Source of the DNA: Apostichopus japonicus
Taxonomy: Eukaryota > Echinodermata > Holothuroidea > Aspidochirotida > Stichopodidae
DNA: 64,000 bases
Assembly (NCBI RefSeq): GCF_037975245.1
Contig: NC_092574.1
Span: 23,499,713 to 23,563,712 of the forward strand
Direction: 5' to 3'
Part shown: in pieces, positions 11,920-34,336 of the stretch
Layout: the number at the start of each line of letters is the position of its first letter
How positions within the stretch are numbered: position 1 is the first letter of the stretch
The notes under the pieces: generated by a model
Seen by the model: the letters and a program-made list of their open reading frames with translations, nothing else
Told to the model about the DNA's origin: nothing
Database searches by the model: none
Translations under genes and position numbers: made by a program

Positions 11920-12341
11920 AAGTTCCAGAAATAACAAGTAATAAAAATCTTTAAATTAAGGGCTTACACTACAGCCAGGGACATTCGTGTGGGGTGTTGG
12001 GGAGAGGGGGGGGGGGTGGAATTCCACATAAAGACAGAGATCAACATAAACAGACCTGGGACTTAACCAAAATCTGCTACAGATAAGCAGGAAAATCAAT
12101 GAAGAGGGACAAGCAGTTGGGTTTGTTAACTGCCACCTGTAGAAAGGTGAATGATAGGGTTCCAAAGTGGAAGTACCCATCAAACTAAGACACCATGCTC
12201 GCTCTTGTACAGTACAATCCCTACTTCCCTGTTACACAACTCCTGCTCAAATCTTTCAAATGACTTGCCTAGATGCTGCCCTTATATGCAAGCCCAGAAG
12301 AAACTTAAATAGTGACAAATTGCAACAGTTTATTTCAAAAG

Positions 12342-12921
12342 CTTAAAGGATTGGTTCAGGTGTTTGACATGTCTAGTTTGTATGTATGAGCACAAAAAGG
12401 CCAAAAGAACAGTGAAGAAACTACCATGATAACATGCTATGTTAAGGAGATATGACACTTTGAAGATATCAAAATTTCTTTGAAAACGACTGGTGTAGAA
12501 AGACTAACTGTGAGGGTGTGATGTCACATCCTCACTTCCTTAACATTTGTGAATATATTTCTTTAAAAATTATTTACATTTTTTAACACATTTGAAAATA
12601 ATATATTCAAATATTCTTCAGAATTTTAATCTCAAATACTTCCTTTGACAAATATGAGATCTCCTGACATATCTTTTGGTTGAAAGTCATGAAATCTCAC
12701 AAAATATTTAGAGAAAAAAACAAAGACTTTTCAGGAATGTGAGGATGTGACATCACAGCTAGTCAGATTTCAGCAGTTTCTACACAATCTGATAAAACTT
12801 TACACTTGAACATCTCTTTAACCGAAAAAGATATTTGAACAGTTTTTTCACCATTGTGTTTCTTTTATTGTCCTCTTTCATATAGCATAAACATGTATGA
12901 CAACTGAACCAATCCTTTAAG
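12342..12921. mobile_element. Palindromic foldback element, 580 bp
   Basis: The left end CTTAAAGGATTGGTTCAG is matched exactly by the reverse complement of the right end at 12904-12921. Inverted similarity continues inward, for example GTGATGTCACATCCTCAC near 12518 against GTGAGGATGTGACATCAC near 12739. There is no coding capacity. If the 3' end of the Maf-type gene is at 11914, the element lies in its 3' untranslated region and would put a long hairpin in the mRNA. Confidence 0.8.
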
Positions 12922-13218
12922 TGAAAATGACCTGAGTTGTGAAGGGTTCATGACATGGGCTTCTGGTTCAGGCAAAACACTTCTATAATATCTTCTACTA
13001 TGACTGCTTATCAATAGCTGTGCAGCATCTTACTGTCCCAACAGAACAGTCTGACCAGAAGGAGTTACCGATGAGTTCAATATTTGCTCAAGATGTAACA
13101 TAGTTCCATAGTTTAACTTTGCAACCCAGACTTCAATCCTGTTAAATGCCAGGGGCCATTCTGTCCGCTCAAGGAGCTGAGCATTGTCCATTCTTCTTAT
13201 GGCGCCCCTCTGTTATCA

Positions 13219-16200
13219 TCAGCTCCAGCAAGTTTGATGAATATTCAAAAGTTCCTTACAGAACTTGTGAAGAGGAAAACCGACGACATTGAAGTAATCC
13301 CCTACGATTCCTTTAACCAGTGTTCCACCAAGCGCCTGGATGCCGTAACCTCCTGCTTTATCTCTGGAAATGAAACAGAGGTGAGTGGTAAGCACTCGTG
13401 TGATATATGTGTAATTTGTACGTTTGGTACTTGAGTGTTACTTATGTGGTTGGTACTTGTGTGATGTATGTGTACTTGTGTGGCTGTTCATACTTGAGTG
13501 AAAGATCTGTAGTTGGCATTGGTGTGATACTTCTGCAGTAGTGTAGTTTGGTACTTGAGCATTACATGTATAGTTGTCTTGTTTGGTACTTGTGTGCTAC
13601 ATGTGTACTTGCATGGTTTGTACTTGAGTGTTCAATGTGACATTGCTACTTGAGCGAAATTATGTGGTTGGAGCTTGACTGTCATTTGAGTGGTTTGTAC
13701 TTGTGTGATATATGTTAAGTTGTATGGTTAAAACTTGAAGGTCTATGAGATGTTATGTGTGTAATTTGGCACTTGTGTGATACAAGTTTGGTTGTATGGT
13801 TGTTATTTGTATGGTCATTTTTGGAGAAAAACTAATAAGTAAAATAAGGCAGAACAGTTTACTGTCTGGTGTTATCATTCTTGTTTAATCTTCTGAGCAT
13901 GGTTTCAAAACTGATTGAAACCCAGGTAAGTGCTTTATGTAAGCATCACGAAGGATATTACTAGATACTCACAAAGGTTCACCGGTTGCTATATACGCAT
14001 TGATGATATCAGAGGTGAGGTCTCCAAAGGTGACATCCGTGTCCTCAAAAAATGTCCGCACTTCAGTCTTCAGTTGACTAGCTAACGGTATTGAAGTATA
14101 AAAAACACAGAAAGTTACAGGAAAAATGGTAAAATTAATAATGTAACTTGTATCAAATATTCTCTTCTCAAAGGTCTGTATTAAAACATTTTAATTAAAG
14201 TGGTTGAAAAACCTTAATCTGTAGAAATGATATATATTTTTTTCTCAGAATTTCAGAGATTATGAAAGATACCTGGGTGTGTTTTGCAACAAAATGCACA
14301 AGGACAAATTGTACTGTTCGCTGTAATAACACTTTAAAAGCAAATCATGTGACTTTAACTTTCAGTTTTATATGTGTTAAGATTAAGGAGAGACTATTAC
14401 TTAGTTACACCAAATGTAAAAAGGTAACATTTTAGCCTGTTTAATCCATACCCACTTTTTGACTCACAAGTCACAAGAACAATGTCTTGAAATGTTTTGA
14501 TCTCTGCACTTTTGAGAAAGTGTTTCTGGCTAAAAGAAATATCGACTGGAAATTCACGGAACAACAACAAGATACTTTACGAGTTAACAAACCTTTTTGG
14601 TGCGATGCCACAAAAACCACTCCTGTATGAACTGAATGTGTTCTCCCACTTAACGAGGAGAGCATTTCAAAGGCATTGCTGGCATCCTTGGGTTTCTCTA
14701 GAATTTTTCCATCGAGAGCCTAGATGGTAAAAGTGAGACTAAAGCATATAAAACTAAGGACAAGTTACCAGATAAACAATGCATGTGGAAAACCCTTTGC
14801 TGACTTTTGATTGAATATTACACATTAAGTATATTTGCCCCAAAATGGCCACCCTCTCAGTTGGCTATGGTTATACAAAACTGAAATACTTCCAATGTCT
14901 GCCCCTCCTCCCCCTGAAAACTGTGCATTTTGCTATCCCCCTACCCCCCCCCCACCAAATCATGGTGCCACTACGGGCAATTGTTATCATGAGGTCCAGC
15001 CTTCTTACTGTATTAGCAAACAAGTCTGTTATGATTAGGAGGTTGCTTACTGTATATAAGTACTACCACTGGATCACATATTCAAGATCATTGGACTACA
15101 TTTAACATGAACACTGATGATAATTTATTGAATTTATCAGTGGAAGTGAAATACTTCCCTAGAAACAATTATTGAAACCAAAAACGCCTCATGCAACACC
15201 ATAAGGAAATGTTAAAGTGCTGTACTTATACCCACCACAACAGTATCTGCTCCTATGATCAGGTCAGGAATGCCGTCCTGTAAAAGAAAAATGGCTGAAC
15301 TTTGTCAGGCAAGACATTTGTACTGAAACAGCTGTTTAGAATAAGTTTGCACTTGTGCTTACAAAAGACAACTTTTGACATTGCATGAATTTGATTGAAT
15401 TGTTGTTTTTGTACTCATTTGGTTCCTTGGTCCATCTGTCTTGATTCCTAGCTCACATGCCTTGAACCCACTCCTCTCCCACCCCTCTCCCACCCTTCTG
15501 AAATTCGACGGATTGGATATTCTGTTGCTATTCCTAAAATTAATATTAACACAAAGAAACTCAATATTGTGGCACTTTTAGAGTTGTTCTAAGACATTTT
15601 TGACAAATGCCATTTATGGTTCTGCAGCATCTATATCATGCATTACATCTTTGCTCTGATCAGATGTAATTACGGGCTACATGTATTTAATGCAATGGAA
15701 ACAGCAAGCAAAAAAAAGTAGTGACTAGATATATTGTTGGTAGTACAAGTAGCTAAGAGAATAAAACCACAATATTGAGAGAACTTAATAATTAAAGGGT
15801 GTGAAGACTCGCGCACAAATAAACGTCTCATGCCTGTAATCTGACCTAGTTTGGAATGAGGTGTAACAGAAGTGTTCGACACCACCATCCATCCCAGAAA
15901 ATACACACACAGCTTGCTACCGTTAGTAATTAGCCACTAGTGTACAGTCAATACATACAGCTACGGTCAATCCCCACAACACAGTGTATATAGCAGCGAT
16001 GGGCATCTCAGGTCTAGATAAAAGATAACAAGGTATCACGTTTAATTACTGTCTGCATTTTGTAGCGACAAGAAGAAAAAGTCATTTGCAAGCAACGGAA
16101 AGTTAACTTTTTTCAGAGGGTGGCACGCGGTTTGGGGCGAGTCTTCAATGCCTTTAAAGTAAATTGTGAACTTTAACTTTGTCTGGTTGAAATGCCTCTG

Positions 16201-17225
16201 CTATTACTCTCATGAGCATACTTGGTACAGTAAAACTTAAAGAATACAAAAGTTTGAAGCAGCATAAAAGTTCAAAGAAGGATGGCTATACCAGAAATAG
16301 TAATGATTATATGTCGAAAGTACACTTTATTCAATGCACAACAAAGCAAAAATAAAATTATTCTGAACTACTCACCTTACCTAATCTCTCCTTCACCTCA
16401 AGCGTTTTCTGCCTCGCATTTTCTACAACATACGCCTGTGGTGAACTGAAACTTGATTTGTCAAGTGTTTCTTCAAACTTTGATGGTATAACCTCAAATT
16501 TCAAACCCTGGAAAGATAAGCAGCTGACTTAACTACAAACTATAAAACAAAGCATCACTAAAACACTGGACATAAAACTGATCTACATAAGTTGAGTATA
16601 ACATAAACTTAAAGTAATGTTAACAATTAATAGCAAAGTTGAGGCATTAGGTGGTTGATACTTCAGAATTATTTCCTGTCTCCTTCGAAACTGTGAGTCA
16701 AGTAAACTGTACAGGTCTGAAGACATAGCCTAGTTTGACAAATAAGAAGTCCAAATTATACACTGATGGTTGTCTATGATTTCTTTGAATAGAGTAAAAT
16801 ACACACATTAGCAGGTTTGGTACTGGTATATAGGCAAGGCTACGTGTCTAGTAATTATGAGCCATTGAGACACCAAACTATGGTAGGATAGCAAATGCTT
16901 ACTTGTAACTCGGGATGTCTGGGGGTCTGATGCTGTATGACTGTTCGCCATAACACTGGCAAGTGCATATCAATACCAATGTTTTTCATATGATATTACC
17001 CCTAACTCAACTGTTATTCTTTTGTAGCTGGCATGAGGGAGCAAGACGCAATTTACTAGTCTAGAATAGATCCTATACGTACGTACAGGCTAATATGCTA
17101 CTGTTTTTAGCATAACTGTGATCATATTTACTAACGATATTGCTCAGTATTTCCCTCCTCCTGGGCGAACCACTGGCCAAAACGACACGCTTAGTCGATA
17201 TTTGCGTTAGGATTGGTTGCAACAT
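13219..17225 (-). CDS. Maf-type nucleoside triphosphate pyrophosphatase (ASMTL N-terminal-domain-like), six exons
   Basis: Coding exons in transcript order are 17225-17136, 16507-16376, 15277-15236, 14719-14593, 14081-13973 and 13363-13219. Phases are consistent and the product is 214 residues. The protein is Maf/HAM1-like: the substrate loop LASGSPRR at 16-23, IIGADTVV with the catalytic Asp85, ILEKP at 94-98, the [11 protein letters not shown] segment, and [13 protein letters not shown] near the C-terminus. Maf proteins hydrolyse non-canonical or modified nucleoside triphosphates to monophosphates. In vertebrates this domain is fused to a methyltransferase as ASMTL, but here a TGA closes the frame right after the Maf domain and no methyltransferase exon is seen. 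The start was chosen for alignment with the family. An in-frame ATG at 17411 would add 62 unrelated residues. Confidence 0.88.
13390..13810. repeat. Degenerate tandem repeat in the last intron of the Maf-type gene
   Basis: The words GGTACTTGTGTGATATATGT and GGTACTTGAGTGTTAC recur at irregular spacing of about 25-60 bp across some 400 bp. The copies are diverged and no exact period is visible. Probably an old minisatellite. Confidence 0.55.
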
Positions 17226-17411
17226 ATCGGTACCTTTCTCAATAAGCGAACGAAACAAAACACAACCAATTGTGTATATTGTAAGCTCCGGATTCTGTGG
17301 TTGTAAGCTCACTATACATTTGTCAACGTACGTACTGTACTCGATTGATCCTGTTTGCATCAGAGCCTCCTTGTACGACGCAGGAACGGGAAAATCCCGT
17401 TGAAGTGGCAT

Positions 17412-19863
17412 CGCCACGGAACGCCATCGAAAACCACAAAAAGTCCTTTACTTATAGTAGCTCTATATAACGAAAGTGGAAAGACGTCACTCATGCAATT
17501 CCCTGACCCTACTTTTTACAACTGTACAGTCTTATCTAATTAACCTCTCTTTCTCTCTCCATCTGTCGGTTGTATAACTCCATGTCATGTCCTCTGTTAA
17601 TATTGTCAGACTGAGTCTGGAGAAGTTTTACTGCCATCGAAACGCCAAGTTCTTTGACTTATATACGTTTTCATACCGAAAGGCTTTTTGTAGATATGTT
17701 AGTTATGAGCCCAGAACATCGCCCTCCGAAGGCTCCAACCATGCATTATTATTTGCATTTACAATTGATATCATTGCAACTATATATGCATTTTATATGT
17801 AGCAAGTAGAAGTCGCCGATGGGTGGGTTGCATATCGGTACTCCAATTGGGGTACCATTATATATGCAACGCAATACTTATCCACCTTCGGTATTGGCGT
17901 TTAGGCCTACATCTTGCAATTGTATTAACAGTGTCAGACTCGACGAGTGAAGATAATAAGATAGTACATAGAAAATTTCCATATGACAAGCGCAAGAATA
18001 AACATATTCTAAGCATCATGGTGGAATTTACATTCACATTTGAGATCACATATACCCCCCGTTATACGTCCATTTGTATAGCCTACTGCTTTGAAAAAAA
18101 AATGGAATTTATTTGACAAAGGTTCTCAACTCTATTATTTCACAAAGTTTAAAACATTTCATTAAATATTGAAATTTTGAACAAAAAGTGAAAAATTTAA
18201 ATTTTCCAAACTATTTTTGGAAAATTAAAAAGAAAAGGATTTTCATTTAACATTTTCATTAAAAATTAAAAAATGCCTATAAAGAATTACAAACATGCGT
18301 TTGGTGGAGATTGTGGCAATGGAAGCGTGTCACTTTCTGAAGTAAATATGATCATACTACCACATTTGCTACATGTTTTTCTTCTAAATTTAATTACAAG
18401 TTTTCGACTTCATAATTGAGATGCATCTCGATCAGTTGTGAAATACACTCACAGTCATTTGTATAATGTTAATTTCACACCCAGTGTGGCAAAGCAGTTC
18501 AACCCTATCCAATCGAAGTTCAATGCAATAATATTGAGTGAAAATAAAGTAAAGCAAAACAATTACTGTCATTGTGCAACTATATGCGTCTGTGATACCA
18601 CTGAAAATGATGTTGGGTCAATCTATCGCCCAGGCAGGGTGCGAAATGGATATTCAATAAATAAATAAATCAATAAATCAATCAATAAATAAATCAATAA
18701 ATAAAAGGAGTTTACCCTTGTTCGACCTCGCAAGAGGTCCTACGGGGATAATATTTAAGTTTTGTAGAATAGACACTTTTTTTTTCTAGGGAAAGTTGTC
18801 TATTATTCAAACAGGGAGATGCAGAGAAGTGAAGTATTGTTCAATTAACATTGTAAAGAAGCCATAAATAAACAAGAGGTCGGAACTGAAGAGCCAATTA
18901 GGTAGGGATTACTAAAGGGGGAGGAATTTCTAAGTAAATGGGATTTAAAGACAGAGCGGTTTCTATTATTTGGATATTCAATGTGGACCAGCTGGACGTT
19001 TTATACCCAACTCGTGGTTCACAGGCTCACAGCCCCTAATCCCTTGAAATGGATCGATATATCACGTTTTGTGGTCAAACTATCAGCAATGTATTCATGC
19101 GCGCATTTATTTATGTATTGAAATACTCTATTGATTAAGAGTAGGCCTGTGCAAAACTCAACTCTGCAAAGGCCCCAAGTTACACATATTCTATGTTTCC
19201 ACTTGTCATAATAAAGATTCTGACGGCTTTGGGAGTTTTGAACTGAATCTCGCAAACCTCAGAGAATTTGCCCATGGGCCGCACACTTTGTATAGCAAAT
19301 TAAAGTCCGAATTTAGTTATTATGTGAAATCTTTCAATTTAGGATTAAATCAAGTGCTAGTACCACATTTGTTATAAGGGCCCGTCATTTCAATTTCCAT
19401 CATATTTTTGGGTAAACAGGTATTACTGATGACCGAGTTAACGATTTGGGGGCGGGGGGGGGGGGACCTGCATCTATATGCGGGAAATCAACACTTCATT
19501 GCGGCTAAAACGCTATATCACTCTTTTAAAGCACTGCACTACGCAAGACACTTTGGTCAGTAATGCCTTCATCGGTATAAGCACACTCAAGTAGGCTATG
19601 CCAAATAGCTCAATTTTAATTATTCTCAGTGTAATATATAAAATCACCCGTAAGCATTGGAAAATTCAAAATTTTGAGCTTTTAACTTTTATTACGACAA
19701 TGTTTTTCCCCGAAGGTCGCGGGGAAGGCAGGGGGGGGGGGGGGGTAATCTCAGTTTTCGCAGGGTTACCATGAAACACTTAACATTTAAGCACAGATCC
19801 GGTCCGAGAACGTTTGCATTTACAAGGTCGGAGACTGTTATGAAACGCCTGCGGCAAAAAAAA
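17412..19863. other. Intergenic region between the Maf-type gene and ABHD18 (divergent starts)
   Basis: The Maf-type gene (minus) and ABHD18 (plus) are divergently transcribed across about 2.5 kb. No third gene was recognised. The short open frames between 17.4 and 18.7 kb show no domain. Poly-G runs lie near 19448 and 19731. Promoters of both genes must lie here, but no specific element can be assigned. Confidence 0.5.
18655..18706. repeat. AATA/AATC microsatellite
   Basis: About 50 bp of alternating AATA and AATC tetranucleotides, imperfect. Confidence 0.8.
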
Positions 19864-28897
<9,034 letters not shown>

Positions 28898-29524
28898 GTC
28901 ACCCGGAGACCAAGTAATTATGAAAAAAAAGATTGTACATTTAATCTGAAAGTTGAACCTCATTGAGAGAAATTGATTTTTGCATGTTCCAAGGCATTAA
29001 TTATGACAGTATCGCACAGTGTAACCTCATAATCATTTTAACCCGGTTCTAAGTAGTCTCTTGAATACGAGAGATCAGAAATTGAAAAACAGGAATGACG
29101 TGAGCTCAAAGAAAATTTACAGTCCATGGGAAGTAACTCTCAAATGGTCAGATTAAATTTATATGATCAAAACACACAGCTTTAAAAGCCGAGCCTTTAT
29201 GTACAGGTCAATTGGTTACAAACCTTGGCAACTTGTTTGGTTGATAGTCTCCTTTAAAAGGTTACCTATTTGAGATGATATAGTTCTAAAGAACAGTCTA
29301 CGATAGCTTTATTTATGTCTATTTTAAATCTTGTTTCACTTGATACAATGCTGCATTAAGTAATCGCCTGATAATTAACTTTATTCTGCGATGACGTGGA
29401 ATAGTCAAAGTGAAATAGCACGACCCTTCAGGGCAAAATTTTCAGAATTTTTTGCCAAACAGCAATTTTTTTTGCCCCCCCCCCACCCACCAACAAAAAT
29501 GTAGCTTCAACAGAATGACCACTA

Positions 29525-30000
29525 TGTGCACTGTAGGGGAGATGTGTAGGTTTGATGAATAGAACACCAATATGTACATTGTAGGAGAGATGTGTAGGTT
29601 GGTGAATAGAACAGCAATATGTACACTGTAGGAGAGATTTGTAGGTTTGGTGAATAGAACAGCAATATGTACACTGTAGGAGAGATGTGTAGGTTTGGTG
29701 AATAGAACAGCAATATGTACACTGTAGGAGAGATGTGTAGGTTGGTGAATAGAACAGCAATATGTACACTGTAGGAGAGATTTGTAGGTTTGGTGAATAG
29801 AACAGCAATATGTACACTGTAGGAGAGATGTGTAGGTTTGGTGAATAGAACACCAATATGTACACTGTAGGAGAGATGTGTAGGTTTGGTGAATAAACAC
29901 CAATATGTACACTGTAGGAGAGATGTGCAGGTTTTGTGAATAGAACACCAATATGTACACTGTAGGAGAGTTGTGTAGGTTTGGTGAATAGATCATCAAG
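29525..30000. repeat. Minisatellite, 48-bp unit, about ten copies
   Basis: The unit contains TGTGTAGGTTTGGTGAATAG, then AACA(C/G)CAATATGTAC and ACTGTAGGAGAGA. Nine copies of AATATGTAC are visible, spaced 46-49 bp, plus partial ends. The nominal unit is a multiple of three and lacks stops in more than one minus frame, so long repetitive open frames appear (up to 191 codons). These are by-products of the repeat, not evidence of a protein. Confidence 0.95.
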
Positions 30001-31630
30001 GTTGGGGATGCTAACAATTTATCACTTCACAAAATATTTAGTTGCAATCGAATCCAAAATTTCAAATGGAGACAACTAGTTGTCTGCGGGACAACCTCCA
30101 CAGCTGATTTTGGTCGGCCGAACAGAAATTTGGTCGTCTCGGAGGACTAGGAATACCGTTAAAAACTTTCCCTACCATTGCGTGCTAGAAATTCCCAAAG
30201 TTGCGTGACTTATTGTTGGTGTCTTGTTCACTTGTTTGTTTTTCTATCCCACTCGAGGGCGGGAGGTTGTTATTTGTATCGTAATGTTGCCCAATCTATA
30301 CACAGTATAGCAATTCAGTTATGTTTGTGTAGCATTGTGCTATGTGATACTGTATACAATTATTATGATTACCTGGTATGGCTAGATAGTAGAAGTGTGT
30401 GTTACACTGAAGTCACAAGAGAGGTGTGCAAAATCAGGAAAGGTTTTGTTGGTTTTCAAAACAAACATATCACTAAATCCCAATAGGCTTGTAACATCTG
30501 CATCATAGCAGATTCTGTCAGCCTAGTCTGCTGTGAATTTGAGAATAGGATTTTATGTGATTTGTAAGAGCTAATTTCCGACTAATTTCACTTTAAGGTT
30601 TTGAGAAAAATCACTACGGAGAATTCATTCATTTGAAAGTGAAACAGGATTGGGTTTGCATGTCTGTGTGTGTGTGTGTGTGTATTGGATTGGGGGGCGA
30701 GGGGTTAGGGTGGGGGGATTCCTACGATTTTTTGGAAATAAACTGTAACCAGCTATAATCAGTACATACTAAATGGACCAATCAAAATACGCCAGAACGT
30801 AAAGTTCGTAAGTCTAAAATGCCTTTTGATGTATCCTTAAATGGCTTGGCGGGAAAACAAGTCATGCTGTCATATGTTTGTGTGATTTGGCTAGCCTACT
30901 ACACAAACGACTACATTGTAAAGGTATAATGTGCTAGCCTAGGAAGGAGACAGAACTGTCGTTGCTAGTATGTAATGCTGAAAGTTGTAGTCAGCTCTGT
31001 GAAATCCTAATGTTAAACAACTGCAATAAGTGTACTCAAAACAATATGTTTACAATTAATGTGATTTAAATTTATACCATGTAAGTCTCAGATGATACTT
31101 GTTTTGATCAGAATTTATTTGACCAGAAGTCTGCAGAAATCTGCATTTTGAGCATTATTTTGAAATCTGCATTTTAAATGATATTTCAGACAAATAATTA
31201 TTCAAATGCCAACTTTGGTAGCAAATTGTTGCAAAAGGTGCATGAAAAACATTATTGCGTTGATTGCAATTATAAACAGCAAGTCTAGTTCACTTTGTTG
31301 TTGTCAGGAATTAATCACTTGTCAATAGAATGTCACATTCTGTTTCTAAATATCTTTTGGCAAAGATACATCAAAATTGTTGAGTGCGACATTAAAGAAA
31401 TCTGACTCTTTAGTAGTTCAGAATAGAACGTCATAGAATATCAGGTTGTAATTTCGATTAAGTGGAGAAAATAAAGGTTTTATCAGGAAATCCTGGCTTT
31501 ATTTGGAAAGACACTTTAGGAGAAAAGGATAACACAATTCCAAAGCAAAATTTAAGAGTAAATGAATTAATTTCTCCATTCTTGGCGCTTCATGATAAAT
31601 CAATAAGAAGAGAAATGATTTATTTTAAAA

Positions 31631-31685
31631 CCTCCAAGTTCCTCTAAGTTTCCTAAAGTTTCCTAGTTTCCAAGTTTCCTAAAAT
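31631..31685. repeat. Short tandem repeat of AGTTTCCTA
   Basis: Four to five degenerate copies of AAGTTTCCTA with a period of about 10 bp. Confidence 0.6.
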
Positions 31686-33898
31686 TGAAATTTATGCTTG
31701 GTGCTTTGCATGTACTTAAAATTAATTAAGCTATTCCTTTTTTTTTTGTCTTGTCATCTTCAAAATGAAATGAAATGCTTTTTGGACAAGACCTCTTGAT
31801 TTCTTGCTAAGATTAGACAATTAATAAGCTTTATTTTTTATTTTTCTTGCATCCCAGTGAGAGGGTGGTATGTTGGACATTGTTGACCTGTTAGATGAAA
31901 CCTTGATTAAAGGAGAACCAAACATATTTGCCATCTTTCTACATGATATTGTAATGCTTTTGATGGGCAACAACCCCCCCCCATCCCATCCCATGCACCT
32001 GACCCCCACCTTATAAAGAGAAAATCAGAGATAAACCCATTTATGAAATTTCAAAGTATATGTCATGTCAAGGGCAGCCAATCTATTCAATGGCTGATGT
32101 CCATTAGTATATTCATCCATGGAATATCTTATGTTCCATTATTATTATTATTATCATTATTATTGTTTTTAATTGTAATTTTAATAATTTCCATGCAATG
32201 GTGGACAATGTTGTGTATAGAAATGTTAGGAGTGGGCCGTGTTAAAATCACCAATATTTTATTTTTAAAAGAACAATTTATGCAAATGCCATCTCTTCAA
32301 AATAAAATACATGATTTCATTAAAACATCAATAAACTTAAGTGGCTGCATGTCATATCACATTTAGACTTGAGATAAGTCTTCCAGTACATAAGAACACC
32401 CGATAATATGACTTCTTTTAAAAGGAACGCGATTATTCTCCTCCATCTCGTAGAGCTGTCCATCGTAACATCTTTTACGTCACAGACGTTAATAATGGAT
32501 CAGTTTGCTCCACTTGCTGCTCCTATGTCAATCTGTTACCGCAGCTCAAAAGAAAAACATTTCTAAATTTGCTAACAAAAGATAAGTTAATTTGATGTGT
32601 GGGCGCCCAACTCCACCATGAATCGCTAATGTTAAACTTCACAATTGTTAACCGTGTAAAGGGATAACACTTTAACATTGGTTGATCCAAATATCTGTTC
32701 TATAAAGTCTTTATCCAGTGCAGTATAAAATGCATTTTAACGTGATTCATTTGCGCTCAAATTCCAATTATCTGCTTTTTTATTTCAAAGAAATACGAGC
32801 GATAACATTCAACATACAGGGTATACACAAAAAAACAATTTTCTTCTTTGCAAGTTTGTACAATGCTTTGTCATGAATTGTATTTTACCATTGCATTATT
32901 AATATGTAATCTTAAAGTATTGAAATATTATCTTTCATAGTGAACAAAATTGTGATTTATTGGAAGTTAATAAAGTCATGCAGCTGAAATGGTAACTGTT
33001 TTCCTCTGGACACAGCCCAGCGGAAATATCAATTCCCTGCAGTATTTCAAAATCTTACTTTTATTGGTAAGGTCATTACTTTTATCTTATTCTAATTTCT
33101 TTATTGTGTAACAGTTGCGTTGAAAAACGTTTAACATTTTATTGCCTAAGGGGCAAGTGTCTGTCAAGGTCATTTCATATACCTAATGTCTCCATCTCAT
33201 GCTTTCTTTTCAAAACAAAGAAAAGTGGGGGGGGGGGGGGTGGGAGGGTCAATTGAAGGGTGTGTGCAACTGCTTTGTCTGTATACTATCATTGTTACTA
33301 ACAATCCCTTGTCTGAAATATTTTAACCAATATCACAAGTTCAGTCTTCTTTTATTTACAAATGCAAGGTTTTAGTATCAATCTTGCAAAAGCTGACCTC
33401 AGCTTGGATGTATGTGTTTTGAATGGACAGTATCACAGAGTGGATCATTCAGTGAAGCTTAGAGGCCAGCTAATTCACATATGATGTTATCTCCATAGTA
33501 ACTTGCAGTGCAGTTTGAGCTGCGGGAATGGGGTGGGGGGAGGGATGCAATATAGTGAGAGCTAATTTTGACTCATCTCAAGCTCATCATTGTCTTTAGT
33601 CACTTTCAAGTAATCCAGTATATTCCTAAATATGCTAGGAAGCCCAAAACTGGTCACATCCTCATAGCTTTGTTCTAAACATTTAATTTTATGATTTGCC
33701 CAATCACAACATCTGACATTGTTGCTTTTTTGGGGATGGATGGGGGATTGGGGGGGGGGTGTTATTGGTAAGGTTAGAGCCATAATGGTGCTTCTTTGAT
33801 AATGCTCTAGTTTTCATGTTGCTTTACTTCAGATTGATTGTGCACAGATAAAAGGAAAATACATGTGACAGAACTTTTTTTATTGACAGTAAATTCAT

Positions 33899-34336
33899 AT
33901 GCAAATCATATTCCTAAGTCTTAAAGTGTTTGTTTTACAGCTTTTCTCACGATGAATATTGTGTTCACTGACATTATTTCACATGGAAAAACTTGTGTTC
34001 CTTTTTTATGCAAATAACAATGATCATGCGTATTCCCACTCTTAAAACAGAGAAATTGTTGTTTTCATTGAAAGGGCTCCAGCCATGTTAATATGCATGA
34101 GTGTTAAATAAATATTCATGAGCTTGTTTCATTAGATGATCATTACCTCAAGGTAACTTTATTTACTCTTCACAGCAAAATATCAACTCTGAATCCAGAT
34201 TTTCACTACTGGAATGTAACTTTGCATAGTCCTATGACCTAATTTGCATATAAGATTTTGGGCAGGAGTGGCTTTTTCGTTGTCTACTGGAGAGCGTGAT
34301 ATAATACCTACTAAATGTGTCTTTCATTTTGCATGA
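33899..34336. promoter_or_regulatory. Cluster of POU-octamer-like sites (candidate enhancer)
   Basis: ATGCAAAT occurs at 33899-33906 and again at 34008-34015, where it continues as AACAATG, a SOX-like core. ATATGCATGAG (34092), ATATTCATGAG (34112), ATTTGCATA (34242) and TTTTGCATGAA (about 34327) follow. Seeing six related words in 440 bp suggests a regulatory element, but AT-rich DNA can produce octamer-like words by chance. The nearest gene ends are TMEM184 (3' side) and ABHD18. Confidence 0.3.

Noticed and set aside
29428-30017. Long minus-strand frames (145 and 191 codons) of repeated Tyr/Ser/Pro-rich sequence
   Set aside because: They exist because the 48-bp minisatellite unit is divisible by three and lacks stops in several frames. 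There is no family match and no splice context.
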